In this document: piece by piece, positions 1-8,282 of the stretch
Layout of the letters: each line of letters starts with the position of its first letter
Numbering within the stretch: position 1 is the stretch's first letter
NCBI RefSeq assembly: GCF_000620785.1
Contig: NZ_JIAI01000002.1
Span: forward strand, 1,308,177-1,372,176
DNA length: 64,000 nt
Reading direction: 5' to 3'
Source: Actinospineispora acaciae DSM 45401
GTDB taxonomy: Bacteria > Actinomycetota > Actinomycetes > Mycobacteriales > Pseudonocardiaceae
Notes under the pieces: generated by a model
What the model was told of the DNA's origin: nothing
What the model saw: the letters and a program-made list of their open reading frames with translations, nothing else
Databases searched by the model: none
Position numbers and translations under genes: made by a program

Positions 1-1101
1 GCGTTCGACGCGTACCTCGACCCCCGCATCACTATCTGGGAGAGCGACGCCGACCGGCTGCTGGACGGCCTGCCTTCGCTGGATGAGCTGCGCGACCGGC
101 GGGCCGCGCGAGCGTCGGGTCCGTCGCCGGTGTCGGTCGCGCCCGAGGACATCCGGGCGGACGTCTGGGGCGACACCGCCGTCGCCCGGTACCTGCTGCG
201 CGCCCGGTTCCCCGCGCCGTCGGCCGACCGCTGCTTCCGGGTCACCGACGTGCTGCGCCGCGACGACGAGCACGGCTGGCGGATCGTGCACCACCACGCC
301 GAGGCGCTGTCGCTGCTCGACCGGTCGGTGCCCCCGCACGCCGGCGGGACGCTCACCTACGGCGGCTACCTGCGCCTGGACGAGCTGCTGGCCTGCCAGA
401 CCCCGCTCACCGACGCGCACGACGAACTGCTGTTCGTGGTGATCCACCAGGTCTACGAGCTCTGGTTCGCGCAGATCCTGCACGAGGCGGCGCTGCTGCA
501 GCGGCGGCTGGAGGACGGCGACAGCACCGGCGCGCTGCACACCGCCCGCCGCATCGCCAAGATCCTCAAGACCATCGTCGGCCAGCTCGACGTGCTGGAG
601 ACGATGACCCCGCGCCAGTTCGCGTCCTTCCGCCCCGAGCTGGGCTCCTCCAGCGGCTTCCAGTCCCACCAGTTCCGCGAGCTGGAAGCGGTGCTCGGCC
701 GGCGAGGGTTCGCCCGCGACGTGCTGGACGAACGACTGCGCGCGGCGACCACCCGCCGCTCGGTGTTCGACTCGCTGCTGCGCTACCTGGCCGGCACCGG
801 GCTCGCCGTCCCGCCCGACGCGCTCGACCGCGACCCCGCCCAACCCTGGCGGCCTCGGGCCGACGTGCGCGCGGTCCTGGCCACCGCGTACGCCGACGAG
901 CGCAACCCGGCGGCCGAGGTGTGCGAGGCGCTGGTGGACATCGACGAGGGCGTGCAGGAGTGGCGCTACCGCCACGTGAAGATGGTCGAACGGATCATCG
1001 GCAGCCGGACCGGGACCGGCGGCTCCTCCGGTGCGGACTACCTGCGCTCGACGCTGTTCCGCCCGGCGTTCCCCGAGCTGTGGGAGGTCCGGGGCGCCTG
1101 A
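1..1101 (+). CDS. NTF2-like domain fused to tryptophan 2,3-dioxygenase (5' end outside window)
   Basis: The frame is open from the first base, so the gene starts upstream; 366 residues are visible. Residues 1 to about 103 look like a SnoaL/NTF2-like domain ending in a WRIVHHH strand. From about residue 120 the protein matches tryptophan 2,3-dioxygenase, the heme enzyme that opens the indole ring to N-formylkynurenine: YGGYLRLDELL, HDELLF, the substrate loop SSSGFQSHQFRELE, and RHVKMVERIIG with the heme-ligand His, followed by GTGGSSGADYL. A GTG at 130 could start a shorter protein, but it falls inside the NTF2-like domain, so the fused reading is preferred. Its 3' end overlaps the convergent flavin monooxygenase gene by 64 bp. 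The dioxygenase call is firm; the role of the extra domain is unknown. Confidence 0.85.
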   Translation, partial: AFDAYLDPRITIWESDADRLLDGLPSLDELRDRRAARASGPSPVSVAPEDIRADVWGDTAVARYLLRARFPAPSADRCFRVTDVLRRDDEHGWRIVHHHAEALSLLDRSVPPHAGGTLTYGGYLRLDELLACQTPLTDAHDELLFVVIHQVYELWFAQILHEAALLQRRLEDGDSTGALHTARRIAKILKTIVGQLDVLETMTPRQFASFRPELGSSSGFQSHQFRELEAVLGRRGFARDVLDERLRAATTRRSVFDSLLRYLAGTGLAVPPDALDRDPAQPWRPRADVRAVLATAYADERNPAAEVCEALVDIDEGVQEWRYRHVKMVERIIGSRTGTGGSSGADYLRSTLFRPAFPELWEVRGA

Positions 1102-2591
1102 CCGGCCGCACCGGCCCATCGACGCAGGGTGGCGTCGAGGCCGGTGCCGTCGGGGATGTCGGTGGCCCAGGCGACCACACCGTCCGGGCGTACCAGCACC
1201 CCGGTCGGTGTCGCGGGCTCGTCCGTCACGCCGTGCACCCGCCCGGCCCAGGCCGAGGCGAGGCGGGCGAACGCGCCGTCCGGGGTGCGGTCGAGCAGCA
1301 CGAACCCGCCGCCGTGAGCGTGGAAGGCCAGCCGCGAGCCGTCCGCCAGCCGCAGGTCGGGGACGAACCCGCCGACCAGCGGATGGTCGCCGGGCAGGTC
1401 GATGCGCTGGGTGACGCCGGAGATCTTCTTGACCGCGTGGGTCGTGCCGTCCCGGGTGCCCAGCAGGTCGGCGACGACCCCGCGCAGCGCCCCCGACTTG
1501 GCGTCCCCGCGCAGCACCCCGATCTGTGCCCGCGTCCAGTCCAGCACCCAGGCACCGATCGGACGGCGCTCGTCGTCGTAGGTGTCGAGCAGCCCTTCGG
1601 GCGCCCACCCGGCGACCACCGCGCCGAGCTTCCACCCGAGGTTCACCGCGTCGCCGACCCCCAGGTTGAGCCCCTGGCCGCCGAACGGCGAGTGCACGTG
1701 CGCGGCATCGCCGGCCAGCAGCACCCGCCCCGACCGGTAGTTCGCGGCCTGGCGGGCGTTGTCGGACCAGCGGGTCGCCGGGCCGCGCAGCGCGGTCAGC
1801 GTGACGTCCGTGCTCGACACCCGCCGCAGGCTGGCCTGCACCTCGTCCAGCGTGACCGGTGCCGACCGGTCGTTGACGCGGTCGAACTCCAGGGTGGTCA
1901 CCCGCCCGGGCTGTGGCCCGCAGCGGTACACCCCCTGGGGAGACCACGTCCATCCGCTCGCGAGCTTCTCCGGATCGGCGATGTCGACGTTCGCCAGCAG
2001 CCCGGCGAACTCGGGGTCGGTGCCGGGGAACTCGATGCCCGCGAGGCGGCGCACCGCGCTGTGCCCACCGTCGCACCCGACCAGCCACCCGGAGCGCACC
2101 GTGCCGTCGGTGGTGCCGACCAGCACGCCGTCGCCGGTGTCGTCCAGCGCGGTGACCTCCACCCCGCGACGCACCGACACGCCGAGCCGCGCGGCATGGC
2201 CGGCCAGCAGCTTCTCCAGCTCACGCTGCGGCACCATCCGCGCCCCGGCGGCCTCGGTGTGCGCGGCCAGGTCGGGATCGGACCAGTCCACCAGGTCGGC
2301 GTCGAGGACCATGCCCGCGAAGTGCCCGGTGAACCGCCCGTCGGCCGCCCGGGAGAACGGCCCCAACCGCCCGAGCGTCTCCCGGTGCGCCCGTTCGGCG
2401 GCGGGCAGCAGGCCACGGCGGTCGAGCGCCTCGGCCGTCGGCACGTTGATCGACATGGCCTTCTCCGCCTCGTCCGGCTCGGCCCGCCGCTCGAGTACCC
2501 GCACGCTCGCCCCGCACAGCGCCAGCTCCGCCGCGAGCATCAGCCCCACCGGCCCGGCCCCGACCACCGTCACGTCCACGTCGTTCGACAC
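1038..2591 (-). CDS. FAD-dependent aromatic monooxygenase (PheA/TfdB type)
   Basis: Class A flavoprotein hydroxylase of 517 aa that would use NAD(P)H and oxygen to hydroxylate an aromatic or polyketide-like substrate. Near the N-terminus is the Rossmann motif VVGAGPVG, then the DG motif (VGCDGGHSAVRR) near 160 and the GD motif (GRVLLAGDAAHVHSPFGGQG) near 270, followed by a thioredoxin-like C-terminal domain. The relatives I recognise include rifampicin-monooxygenase-like and polyketide-tailoring enzymes. The GTG at 2591 was chosen because a TTGACA-N17-TAGAAC promoter ends 7 nt before it, implying a leaderless mRNA; a longer frame to 2627 would run through that promoter. It is divergent from a TetR regulator, with a palindrome over the promoter, so it is probably repressed by that protein. 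Substrate unknown. Confidence 0.85.
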   Translation of the reverse strand: MSNDVDVTVVGAGPVGLMLAAELALCGASVRVLERRAEPDEAEKAMSINVPTAEALDRRGLLPAAERAHRETLGRLGPFSRAADGRFTGHFAGMVLDADLVDWSDPDLAAHTEAAGARMVPQRELEKLLAGHAARLGVSVRRGVEVTALDDTGDGVLVGTTDGTVRSGWLVGCDGGHSAVRRLAGIEFPGTDPEFAGLLANVDIADPEKLASGWTWSPQGVYRCGPQPGRVTTLEFDRVNDRSAPVTLDEVQASLRRVSSTDVTLTALRGPATRWSDNARQAANYRSGRVLLAGDAAHVHSPFGGQGLNLGVGDAVNLGWKLGAVVAGWAPEGLLDTYDDERRPIGAWVLDWTRAQIGVLRGDAKSGALRGVVADLLGTRDGTTHAVKKISGVTQRIDLPGDHPLVGGFVPDLRLADGSRLAFHAHGGGFVLLDRTPDGAFARLASAWAGRVHGVTDEPATPTGVLVRPDGVVAWATDIPDGTGLDATLRRWAGAAGQAPRTSHSSGNAGRNSVERR

Positions 2592-2624
2592 GAACAGTGT
2601 TCTACGTACGAACGCTGTTCGTGT
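2588..2624. promoter_or_regulatory. Divergent promoter with TetR-type operator palindrome
   Basis: Inverted repeat with arms ACACGAACAG (2588-2597) and CTGTTCGTGT (2615-2624). Each arm also nests a shorter palindrome (GAACA-TGTTC, CGAAC-GTTCG). It covers the minus-strand -35 (TTGACA, 2622-2627 on the complement) and -10 (TAGAAC, 2599-2604) of the monooxygenase gene. A plus-strand -10 candidate TAGAGT (2630-2635) lies 6 nt before the GTG of the TetR gene. The layout fits a TetR repressor controlling both genes; binding is inferred. Confidence 0.7.
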
Positions 2625-2641
2625 CAAGCTAGAGTGACCGG

Positions 2642-3406
2642 GTGGACCCGAGACAGCGCCGCGCCGCGCGCCACCGCCCGCCGGACCCGGAGGCCGAGCC
2701 CGACCCGAGGCCGCGGCGCCGCAAGGCCCCGATCACGCCCGAGCAGGTCGTCGACACCGCGCTCGACGTCGTTGCCAAAGAGGGCTACGAGGCGCTGACC
2801 ATGCGACGGCTGGCCGCCGCGCTCGACACCGGACCCGCCTCGCTCTACGCCCACGTGGTCAACAAGGCCGACCTCGACGAGCTGCTCATCGGCCGCCTCT
2901 GCTCCGAGCTGGACCTGCCCACCCCCGACCCGTCCGCCTGGCGGGAGCAGGCCCGCGCCGTGTGCGCTCAGATCCGCGACCAGTACCTGAGGTACCCCGG
3001 TATCTCCCGCGCCGCGCTCGCGATGGCCCCCACCGACCTCGAGATCGTGCGCGTCAACGAGGGAATGCTGGCCATCCTGCTTGCCGGCGGCGTCCCCCCA
3101 CGGGCCGCCGCCTGGACCGCCGACGCCCTCTTCCTCTACGTGGCCGCCTACTGCCTCGAGCTCTCGATCGCCCGCCGCCGAGCAGCCCATGACGACGCCG
3201 CCTGGGTGCACGACCGCGCCGAACTGCTCCGCCGCCTCACCGCCCTGCCCGCCGCCACTTTTCCCCACACCACCCGCCACGCCGCCGAGCTCACCGCCGG
3301 CGAGGGCCACGACCGCTTCGACTTCACCCTCACCCTGCTCATCGACGGCCTCGCACACCGCCAGCGGCCCGGTCGCCGGAGCAAAACCCCAGGTCACCAC
3401 CCGTGA
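2642..3406 (+). CDS. TetR family transcriptional regulator
   Basis: 254 aa. A basic, proline-rich N-terminal tail (about 30 residues) precedes a TetR helix-turn-helix: ITPEQVVDTALDVVAKEGYEALTMRRLAAAL, then GPASLYAHVVNKADLDELL, the signature of the TetR subgroup with a TetR_C_1-like ligand domain. The start is a GTG just after a -10-like TAGAGT, so the message is probably leaderless. It is divergent from the flavin monooxygenase and most likely represses it until a substrate or drug binds, by analogy with many TetR/monooxygenase pairs. The stop codon lies inside a strong palindromic terminator shared with the convergent IclR gene. Confidence 0.9.
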   Translation: MDPRQRRAARHRPPDPEAEPDPRPRRRKAPITPEQVVDTALDVVAKEGYEALTMRRLAAALDTGPASLYAHVVNKADLDELLIGRLCSELDLPTPDPSAWREQARAVCAQIRDQYLRYPGISRAALAMAPTDLEIVRVNEGMLAILLAGGVPPRAAAWTADALFLYVAAYCLELSIARRRAAHDDAAWVHDRAELLRRLTALPAATFPHTTRHAAELTAGEGHDRFDFTLTLLIDGLAHRQRPGRRSKTPGHHP

Positions 3407-3444
3407 GTGGTTAGCGTTGCCATAGCAACGCTAACCACTCACGG
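3401..3444. terminator. Bidirectional terminator, perfect 20-bp stem
   Basis: CCGTGAGTGGTTAGCGTTGC (3401-3420), loop CATA, then the exact reverse complement (3425-3444). The stem contains the TGA of the TetR gene and the TAG of the convergent IclR gene, so both messages would end in this hairpin. No U-tract follows, as is common in actinomycetes. Confidence 0.8.
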
Positions 3445-4198
3445 CCTCTGACCAGGCGCGACGGTCGCCGGTCAGGTTGTCCGTGCCGATGGGGCCGGCG
3501 CAGGCCTGTGCGATGTGCGTCGATGCGGCCCGCAGTGCGTCGATGTGCTGGGTCAGCGTCGAGGCGCGGCTCATCGGGACCAGCGCGGCGACGCTGGCGA
3601 TGACCCGGCCGGCGCGGGTGCGGACGGGCACGGCCAGGCCGTAGACGCCGTCCTGCAGCTCGTCGTGGGACAGCGCGTAGCCGAGCTCGCGCACGGCGTC
3701 CAGCTCGCGGCGCAGTGCGTCGGGGCGGCCGGTCCGCTCGGTGACGTGGGCGACCACGGCCGGGTCGAGGAAGGCGAGCAGCGCGCGGCCGCTGGCGCCG
3801 GTGCCGAGCGAGTGCCGCGAGCCGATCCGGTGCTCCACGCGCACCACGTGGTGGGTGGACACGACCTGCTGCAGGACGACGGCGTCCTCGCCCTCCGCGA
3901 TGTGCAGGACGATCGTCTCGCCGACCGCCTCCACCACGTCCTTCATCACCGGGGTGGCGGCCACGCGCAGGCCGGGGCGGACGCGCTCGGCCATCCGCAC
4001 CAGCAGCGCGCCGAGGGCGTACCGGTCGTCGTACCGGCTGACGAAACCGCGCCGCAGCAGCGTCGAGAGCAGCCGGTGCACCACCGTGCGGTTGAGATCC
4101 AGCGCTCGGGACAGCTCGGCGGGTTTCATCGGACCGCGGTCGGTCAGCATGACCAGCGCGGCGAGCGCCTGGTCCGCGGTCTTCGAGATCTCGGCCAC
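3431..4198 (-). CDS. IclR family transcriptional regulator
   Basis: 255 aa. The N-terminal winged helix (KTADQALAALVMLTDRGPMK, then PAELSRALDLNRTVVHRLLSTL) is followed by the IclR effector-binding domain, including GSRHSLGTGASGRALLAF and the late block GLAVPVRTRAGRVIASVAALVP. The GTG at 4198 is the start nearest the helix-turn-helix; the frame stays open far upstream, but that is antisense to the monooxygenase gene. It sits at the end of a locus with a flavin monooxygenase and an ABC importer. A TCCG-N5-CGGA palindrome lies in its own promoter and recurs before those genes, so it is probably autoregulated and their local regulator. IclR proteins often govern aromatic-compound catabolism; the effector is unknown. 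Confidence 0.88.
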   Translation of the reverse strand: MAEISKTADQALAALVMLTDRGPMKPAELSRALDLNRTVVHRLLSTLLRRGFVSRYDDRYALGALLVRMAERVRPGLRVAATPVMKDVVEAVGETIVLHIAEGEDAVVLQQVVSTHHVVRVEHRIGSRHSLGTGASGRALLAFLDPAVVAHVTERTGRPDALRRELDAVRELGYALSHDELQDGVYGLAVPVRTRAGRVIASVAALVPMSRASTLTQHIDALRAASTHIAQACAGPIGTDNLTGDRRAWSEAVSG

Positions 4199-4274
4199 CG
4201 GGTTCGTCCTATTGTGAGTCGAACGGGCCCGGCAAGCACCGGGAACAACAATTCTTTCTAGATCCGAACGTATT

Positions 4275-4289
4275 GTCCGAATAACGGAC
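4275..4289. promoter_or_regulatory. IclR operator candidate A
   Basis: GTCCGAATAACGGAC, a perfect palindrome with 5-bp arms and a 5-bp spacer, between the IclR start and the upstream monooxygenase stop. Its core TCCGAATAACGGA is the exact reverse complement of site D at 11115-11127. Confidence 0.6.
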
Positions 4290-4296
4290 GTGACTT

Positions 4297-5478
4297 TCAG
4301 TGTTCCATGCGGCGCATCGCTTCCCGGTAGTACGGGCGGCGGTGCACGACGTGGCTGGCGGCGACGCGGAAGTCCTGGTAGAGCTGCTCCCACGGGCGGG
4401 CGGTGTGGATCGCGTCGGTGCCGACCAGCTCCAGAGCCTGGTCGACCGCGCGGCGGCACAGCTGGGCGAGCGCGACGCCGACCAGCGGGAGCTTCGCGTT
4501 GTGCTCGCGGGTCAGCGGCCGGTCCTGGAAGACGATCTCGTCGGTGGCGCGCGCGTACTCGTAGACGTAGGCCCGGGCGGCGCCCCACATCGCCTCGGCC
4601 TCGGGCACGCCGGTCAGCACCGGGTACTCCTCCTTGATCGGCTGGCGGGTCGAGGTGGACACCCTGGTGCGGGCGGCGGCGTTCAGCTCGTCGAGGATGT
4701 GCCTGGTCAGGCCGAGGATGACGCCGAACTGGCTGAGCACGAGGTGGTGGTGGTACCGCGACAGCGGCGGCCGGTCCTCGATCACGGCGGCCTTGTCCAG
4801 CCGGCACATGTGGCGGCTCGGCACCAGCAGGTTGTCCACCGAGTAGTCGGTGCTGCCGGTGCCCTGCAGGCCGATCGTGTGCCAGGTGTCGTGGATGGTG
4901 ACCCGCTCGCGGGGGACGAAGAACAGCGCGAGCACGGGCTTGCCGTCCTCGTCGAGCAGCAGCCCGTCGCCGTCGGGCAGCATGGTCGGGCAGACGAACA
5001 TGTCGGCGTTGTACGAGCCGCTGCCGAACTTGAACCGCCCGGTGACCCGGTAGTCCTCGCCGTCGCGCACCGCGCGCCCCGGCGGGTACTCGCTGACCGC
5101 CGTGGCCATGTCCATCGAAGGGTAGATCTCCTCGGCGATCTCCCTGGGGAACTGGCCGGCGAAGAACCCGCTGTCGAACAGGATCATGCAGGCCCAGCCG
5201 ACGGACGCGTCGTGCCTGGCCAGGCCCTCGATCAGGGTGACCTGGTCGACGAAGCACATCTCCGGGCCGCCCCAGGCCGCCGGGAACGCCGCCCGGAACA
5301 CGCCGGCCTCGCGCAGGCTCGCCATCAGTTCGTCGGGCAGCTTGCCGGCCTCCCGGATCGCCGGCACCTGCGCGTCGATCATCGGGTACAGCCGCTCGGC
5401 GGCGGCCAGGATGCCGGGGGCGCTCACCTCGCGGCCGGGGTATCCGACGGTAAGCGTTTCGAGGGCGGTCGAGCTCAT
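4297..5478 (-). CDS. Group D flavin-dependent monooxygenase (acyl-CoA dehydrogenase fold, HsaA-like)
   Basis: 393 aa with the acyl-CoA-dehydrogenase fold of the HsaA/hydroxylase family, which takes reduced flavin from a separate reductase to hydroxylate aromatic substrates. The N-terminal helical domain (LREAGVFRAAFPAAWGGPEM), the middle beta domain (YRVTGRFKFGSGSYNAD; HTIGLQGTGSTDYSVDNLLVP) and the C-terminal helices with HTARPWEQLYQDFRVAASH are visible. The catalytic Glu of true acyl-CoA dehydrogenases is not obvious. The ATG at 5478 follows GGAGG at 7 nt; a GTG 21 nt upstream has no Shine-Dalgarno. It has its own promoter (TTGACA at 5571-5576, TAGTCT at 5548-5553) with an operator downstream. 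No flavin reductase gene lies nearby, so it must borrow one from elsewhere. Confidence 0.8.
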   Translation of the reverse strand: MSSTALETLTVGYPGREVSAPGILAAAERLYPMIDAQVPAIREAGKLPDELMASLREAGVFRAAFPAAWGGPEMCFVDQVTLIEGLARHDASVGWACMILFDSGFFAGQFPREIAEEIYPSMDMATAVSEYPPGRAVRDGEDYRVTGRFKFGSGSYNADMFVCPTMLPDGDGLLLDEDGKPVLALFFVPRERVTIHDTWHTIGLQGTGSTDYSVDNLLVPSRHMCRLDKAAVIEDRPPLSRYHHHLVLSQFGVILGLTRHILDELNAAARTRVSTSTRQPIKEEYPVLTGVPEAEAMWGAARAYVYEYARATDEIVFQDRPLTREHNAKLPLVGVALAQLCRRAVDQALELVGTDAIHTARPWEQLYQDFRVAASHVVHRRPYYREAMRRMEH

Positions 5479-5510
5479 GAGGTGTCCTCCGTGACGCACC
5501 AGAGAAATGG

Positions 5511-5576
5511 TCCGTTTATCGGACTTAAGTGTTCGAACTTCGATCTGAGACTAACTATGCGGTTCTGGAATGTCAA
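5511..5576 (-). promoter_or_regulatory. Promoter and IclR operator candidate B
   Basis: Minus-strand promoter TTGACA (5571-5576), 17 nt, TAGTCT (5548-5553), followed by the palindrome TCCGTTTATCGGA at 5511-5523. The 25-bp offset from -10 to operator equals that of site C before the ABC importer, placing both repressor sites just after the transcription start. Confidence 0.65.
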
Positions 5577-5598
5577 GGTTCTCGGTGATTTCGAATGA

Positions 5599-7452
5599 TC
5601 AGGGAAACGGGAATTTCGAATCGTCCATAAGGCGATCCGGAATTGAGGCGGGGGTCGTGGTGGTGGTGTGTGCGGCGGCGTGCAGGCTCGGGGCGGCGGC
5701 CAGCAGCCGCTGGGTGTAGGCGTGCTCGGGCGCGTCGAGCACGGTGGCGGTGGGTCCGCGCTCGCGGATCCGCCCGTGCTCCAGGACGAGCACCTGGTCG
5801 GCGATGGTGGCCACCACGCCCAGGTCGTGGGTGATGAACAGCAGGCTCAGCCCGAGCTCGGCGCGCAGCTCGGCGAGCAGCTCCAGGATGGCCGCCTGCA
5901 CGGAGACGTCCAGCGCCGAGGTGATCTCGTCGCAGACGATCAGGTCCGGGTTGGCGGCCAGGGCGCGGGCGATGCCGACGCGCTGGCGCTCGCCGCCGGA
6001 CAGCTCGCCCGGGTAGCGGTCGGCGATCCGGCGGGGGAGCCGGACCTGGTCGAGCAGGCGCCCGACCTCGGCGTCGGTGCCGGCCCGGCCCAGGCCGCGC
6101 AGCTGGCGGATCGGGCGGGCGACGATGGCCCGCACGTCGTGGCGCGGGTTGAGCGCGTCGGCCGGGTTCTGGAACACGATCTGGATGCGTCGGCGCTGGT
6201 CCAGGGTGCGGTGGCGGGCACGGGCGGCCAGCGGGGCGTCGGCGAACCGCAGCGAGCCGCCGTGCGGCGGGTGCAGGCCGGCGATCACCCGGGCGATCGT
6301 CGTCTTGCCCGAGCCCGACTCGCCGACCAGCGCGACGCAGGCGCCCCGGTCCACGGCGAAGCTCACGTCCTCGGCGACCACGACCCGCTCGCGGCGGGAC
6401 CTGTGCTCGGCCCGCAGGCCAGCGACCTCCAACAGCGCGCCGGCCCGGCCGTTGGCCACCGGCGCGGCCTTGAGCGCGGGCAGCTCCAGCGGCTTCAGGT
6501 CCCGCCAGCGGAAGCAGCGGGCGTCGTGTCCCGGTCCGACCGGCTCCAGCACGGGAACCGCGGTGGCGCACCGGTCCACCCTGGCCGCGCAGCGCGGCTC
6601 GAACGCGCAGCCCGACACGGCGTCGCCGGGGCCGGCGGCGACCCCGGGCATGGCCTGGAGCCGTCGCGGGGCCGTCAGGTCCGGGGTGGAGGTGATCAGC
6701 CCCCGGGTGTAGGGGTGCCGAGGCCGGGTCAGCACCGAGGCGACCGGCCCCTGCTCGATGATCCGGCCGCCGTACATCACCGCGACCCGGTCGGCGACCT
6801 GGGCGATGACCGCGAGGTCGTGGGTGACGTAGACCATGGCCACCCGGTGCCGGGCGCGCAGGTCCTCGATCTGGGCCAGGATGCGCTCCTGGGTGAGGAC
6901 GTCCAGGCCGGTGGTGGGTTCGTCGAGCACCAGGACCCTCGGCCGGCAGGCCAGCGCGGCCGCGATGCAGACCCGTTGTTGCTGGCCGCCGGAGAGCTGG
7001 TGCGGGAAGCGGCGGGCGAACTCCGGCTCGGTGGGCAGCTCGGCGGCGCGCAGGGCGCTCTCGACCACCTCGGCGGGCGGCTCGCCGTCGCGGGCGTGCG
7101 CGCAGACCACGTCGGCGAGGGCGGCGCCGATGCGCGAGGACGGGTTGAGCGCGCCGCCGGGGTCTTGCGGGACGTAGGAGATGAGCCGGCCGCGCGGCGC
7201 GCGCAATGCCGCCTCGTCCCGGCCGTCGAGGCGCTCGCCGGCCACCGAGATCTCCTCGGCGCGGATGCGCGCGCCGGGGCGGGCGTAGCCGAGCAGGGCC
7301 AGCGCGGTGGTCGTCTTGCCGGAGCCGGACTCGCCGACCAGCCCGAGCACCTCGCCCGCGGCGACGTCCAACGACACCCCGTCCACGATCGGCGCCCCGT
7401 CGGTGAGGGAGACGGACAGTTCGCGCACGCGTAGCACCGGCGGCACGTTCAT
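5599..7452 (-). CDS. Dipeptide/oligopeptide-type ABC transporter, fused double ATPase
   Basis: 617 aa made of two complete ABC ATPase domains, corresponding to DppD and DppF in one chain. Domain 1: Walker A GLVGESGSGKTT near 35, signature LSGGQQQRV, Walker B VLVLDEPTTGLD, then the oligopeptide-type Cys-containing C-terminal extension (GCAFEPRCAARVDRC). Domain 2: GESGSGKTTIARVIAG, LSGGERQRVGIARAL, LIVCDEITSALD. Both halves look catalytically intact. The ATG at 7452 overlaps the permease stop (ATGA), so translation is coupled. It energises import by the two permeases and the lipoprotein encoded just upstream in the same operon. Substrate not determinable; PepT-family importers carry peptides, nickel chelates or opines. 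Confidence 0.92.
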   Translation of the reverse strand: MNVPPVLRVRELSVSLTDGAPIVDGVSLDVAAGEVLGLVGESGSGKTTTALALLGYARPGARIRAEEISVAGERLDGRDEAALRAPRGRLISYVPQDPGGALNPSSRIGAALADVVCAHARDGEPPAEVVESALRAAELPTEPEFARRFPHQLSGGQQQRVCIAAALACRPRVLVLDEPTTGLDVLTQERILAQIEDLRARHRVAMVYVTHDLAVIAQVADRVAVMYGGRIIEQGPVASVLTRPRHPYTRGLITSTPDLTAPRRLQAMPGVAAGPGDAVSGCAFEPRCAARVDRCATAVPVLEPVGPGHDARCFRWRDLKPLELPALKAAPVANGRAGALLEVAGLRAEHRSRRERVVVAEDVSFAVDRGACVALVGESGSGKTTIARVIAGLHPPHGGSLRFADAPLAARARHRTLDQRRRIQIVFQNPADALNPRHDVRAIVARPIRQLRGLGRAGTDAEVGRLLDQVRLPRRIADRYPGELSGGERQRVGIARALAANPDLIVCDEITSALDVSVQAAILELLAELRAELGLSLLFITHDLGVVATIADQVLVLEHGRIRERGPTATVLDAPEHAYTQRLLAAAPSLHAAAHTTTTTPASIPDRLMDDSKFPFP

Positions 7453-8282
7453 CCGATGACCTTCCGGGCCGAGCGGCCGAGGCCGCGGGCGTAGGCGTCG
7501 GCGACCAGGGTGACGCCGATGGTCAGCAGGCCGAGCATCAGCCCGGGCGCGAGCACCGCGTACGGGTTGAGGTCGATCACCTGCCGGTTCTCCGAGGCCA
7601 TCAGGCCCCAGTCGGGCGTGGGCGGGCGCAGGCCCAGCCCGAGGAAGTTCACGCTGGCGATCAGGATGATGGCGTACGCGAACCGCAGCCCGAGCGTGGC
7701 GAGCATCGCCTCCACGATGTTGGGCAGCACCTCGCGGCGCACGATCGTCCACGGGCGCTCGCCGCGCGCGACCGCGGCCTCCACGTAGCCGCGCGCGACG
7801 ACCTCCAGGGTGGCGGTGCGCACGATGCGGCTCATGCCCGGTACCAGGACGATGGCCACCCCGAGCACGAGCACCGGCACGCCGCTGCCCAGGCCGGTGA
7901 CCAGCACCAGCAGCACGATCAGCGGCGGGAACACCACCAGCACGTCGACCGCGCGCATGAGCAGCGGGTCGAGCCAGGAGCGGGCGAAGCCGGCGGTGAG
8001 CCCGATCGCGGTGGCCGCGAGGTAGGCGAGCACGGTGGTCAGCGCGCCGAGGCCCAGCGCGGTGCGCCCGCCGTGCAGGGTGCGGCTGAGCACGTCGCGT
8101 CCGACCTGGTCCAGGCCCAGCAGCGCCTGCCCGGACGGGCCGTCGCCGGGGATGCCGATGCTCGCGGTCGGGGAGTGCGGCGCGAGCAGCGGCCCGAACA
8201 CCGCGATGCCCACCACCACGAGCACGATCACCGGTCCGGCCACGCCCAGCCGGTGGCGGACCGCCGCCAGCGCCGCTGTCAT
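7449..8282 (-). CDS. ABC transporter permease (DppC/OppC type)
   Basis: 277 aa inner-membrane subunit of the BPD_transp_1 family. Around six hydrophobic segments are visible: the first near residues 15-35, then the periplasmic DQVGRDVLSRTLHGGRTAL block typical of DppC, and the coupling-helix region (ARGYVEAAVARGERPWTIVRREVLPNI). The DppC-like order (TM1, long loop, GRD motif) separates it from its DppB-type partner. Its ATG overlaps the stop of the DppB-like gene by ATGA, and its own TGA overlaps the ATPase start, as expected for a tightly coupled importer operon. Confidence 0.92.
   Translation of the reverse strand: MTAALAAVRHRLGVAGPVIVLVVVGIAVFGPLLAPHSPTASIGIPGDGPSGQALLGLDQVGRDVLSRTLHGGRTALGLGALTTVLAYLAATAIGLTAGFARSWLDPLLMRAVDVLVVFPPLIVLLVLVTGLGSGVPVLVLGVAIVLVPGMSRIVRTATLEVVARGYVEAAVARGERPWTIVRREVLPNIVEAMLATLGLRFAYAIILIASVNFLGLGLRPPTPDWGLMASENRQVIDLNPYAVLAPGLMLGLLTIGVTLVADAYARGLGRSARKVIG

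Noticed and set aside
3431-5257. A single 608-codon minus-strand frame joining IclR to an upstream segment
   Set aside because: The upstream part is out of frame within the monooxygenase gene and of low-complexity composition; the IclR domain alone is sensible and the intergenic operator lies between them.
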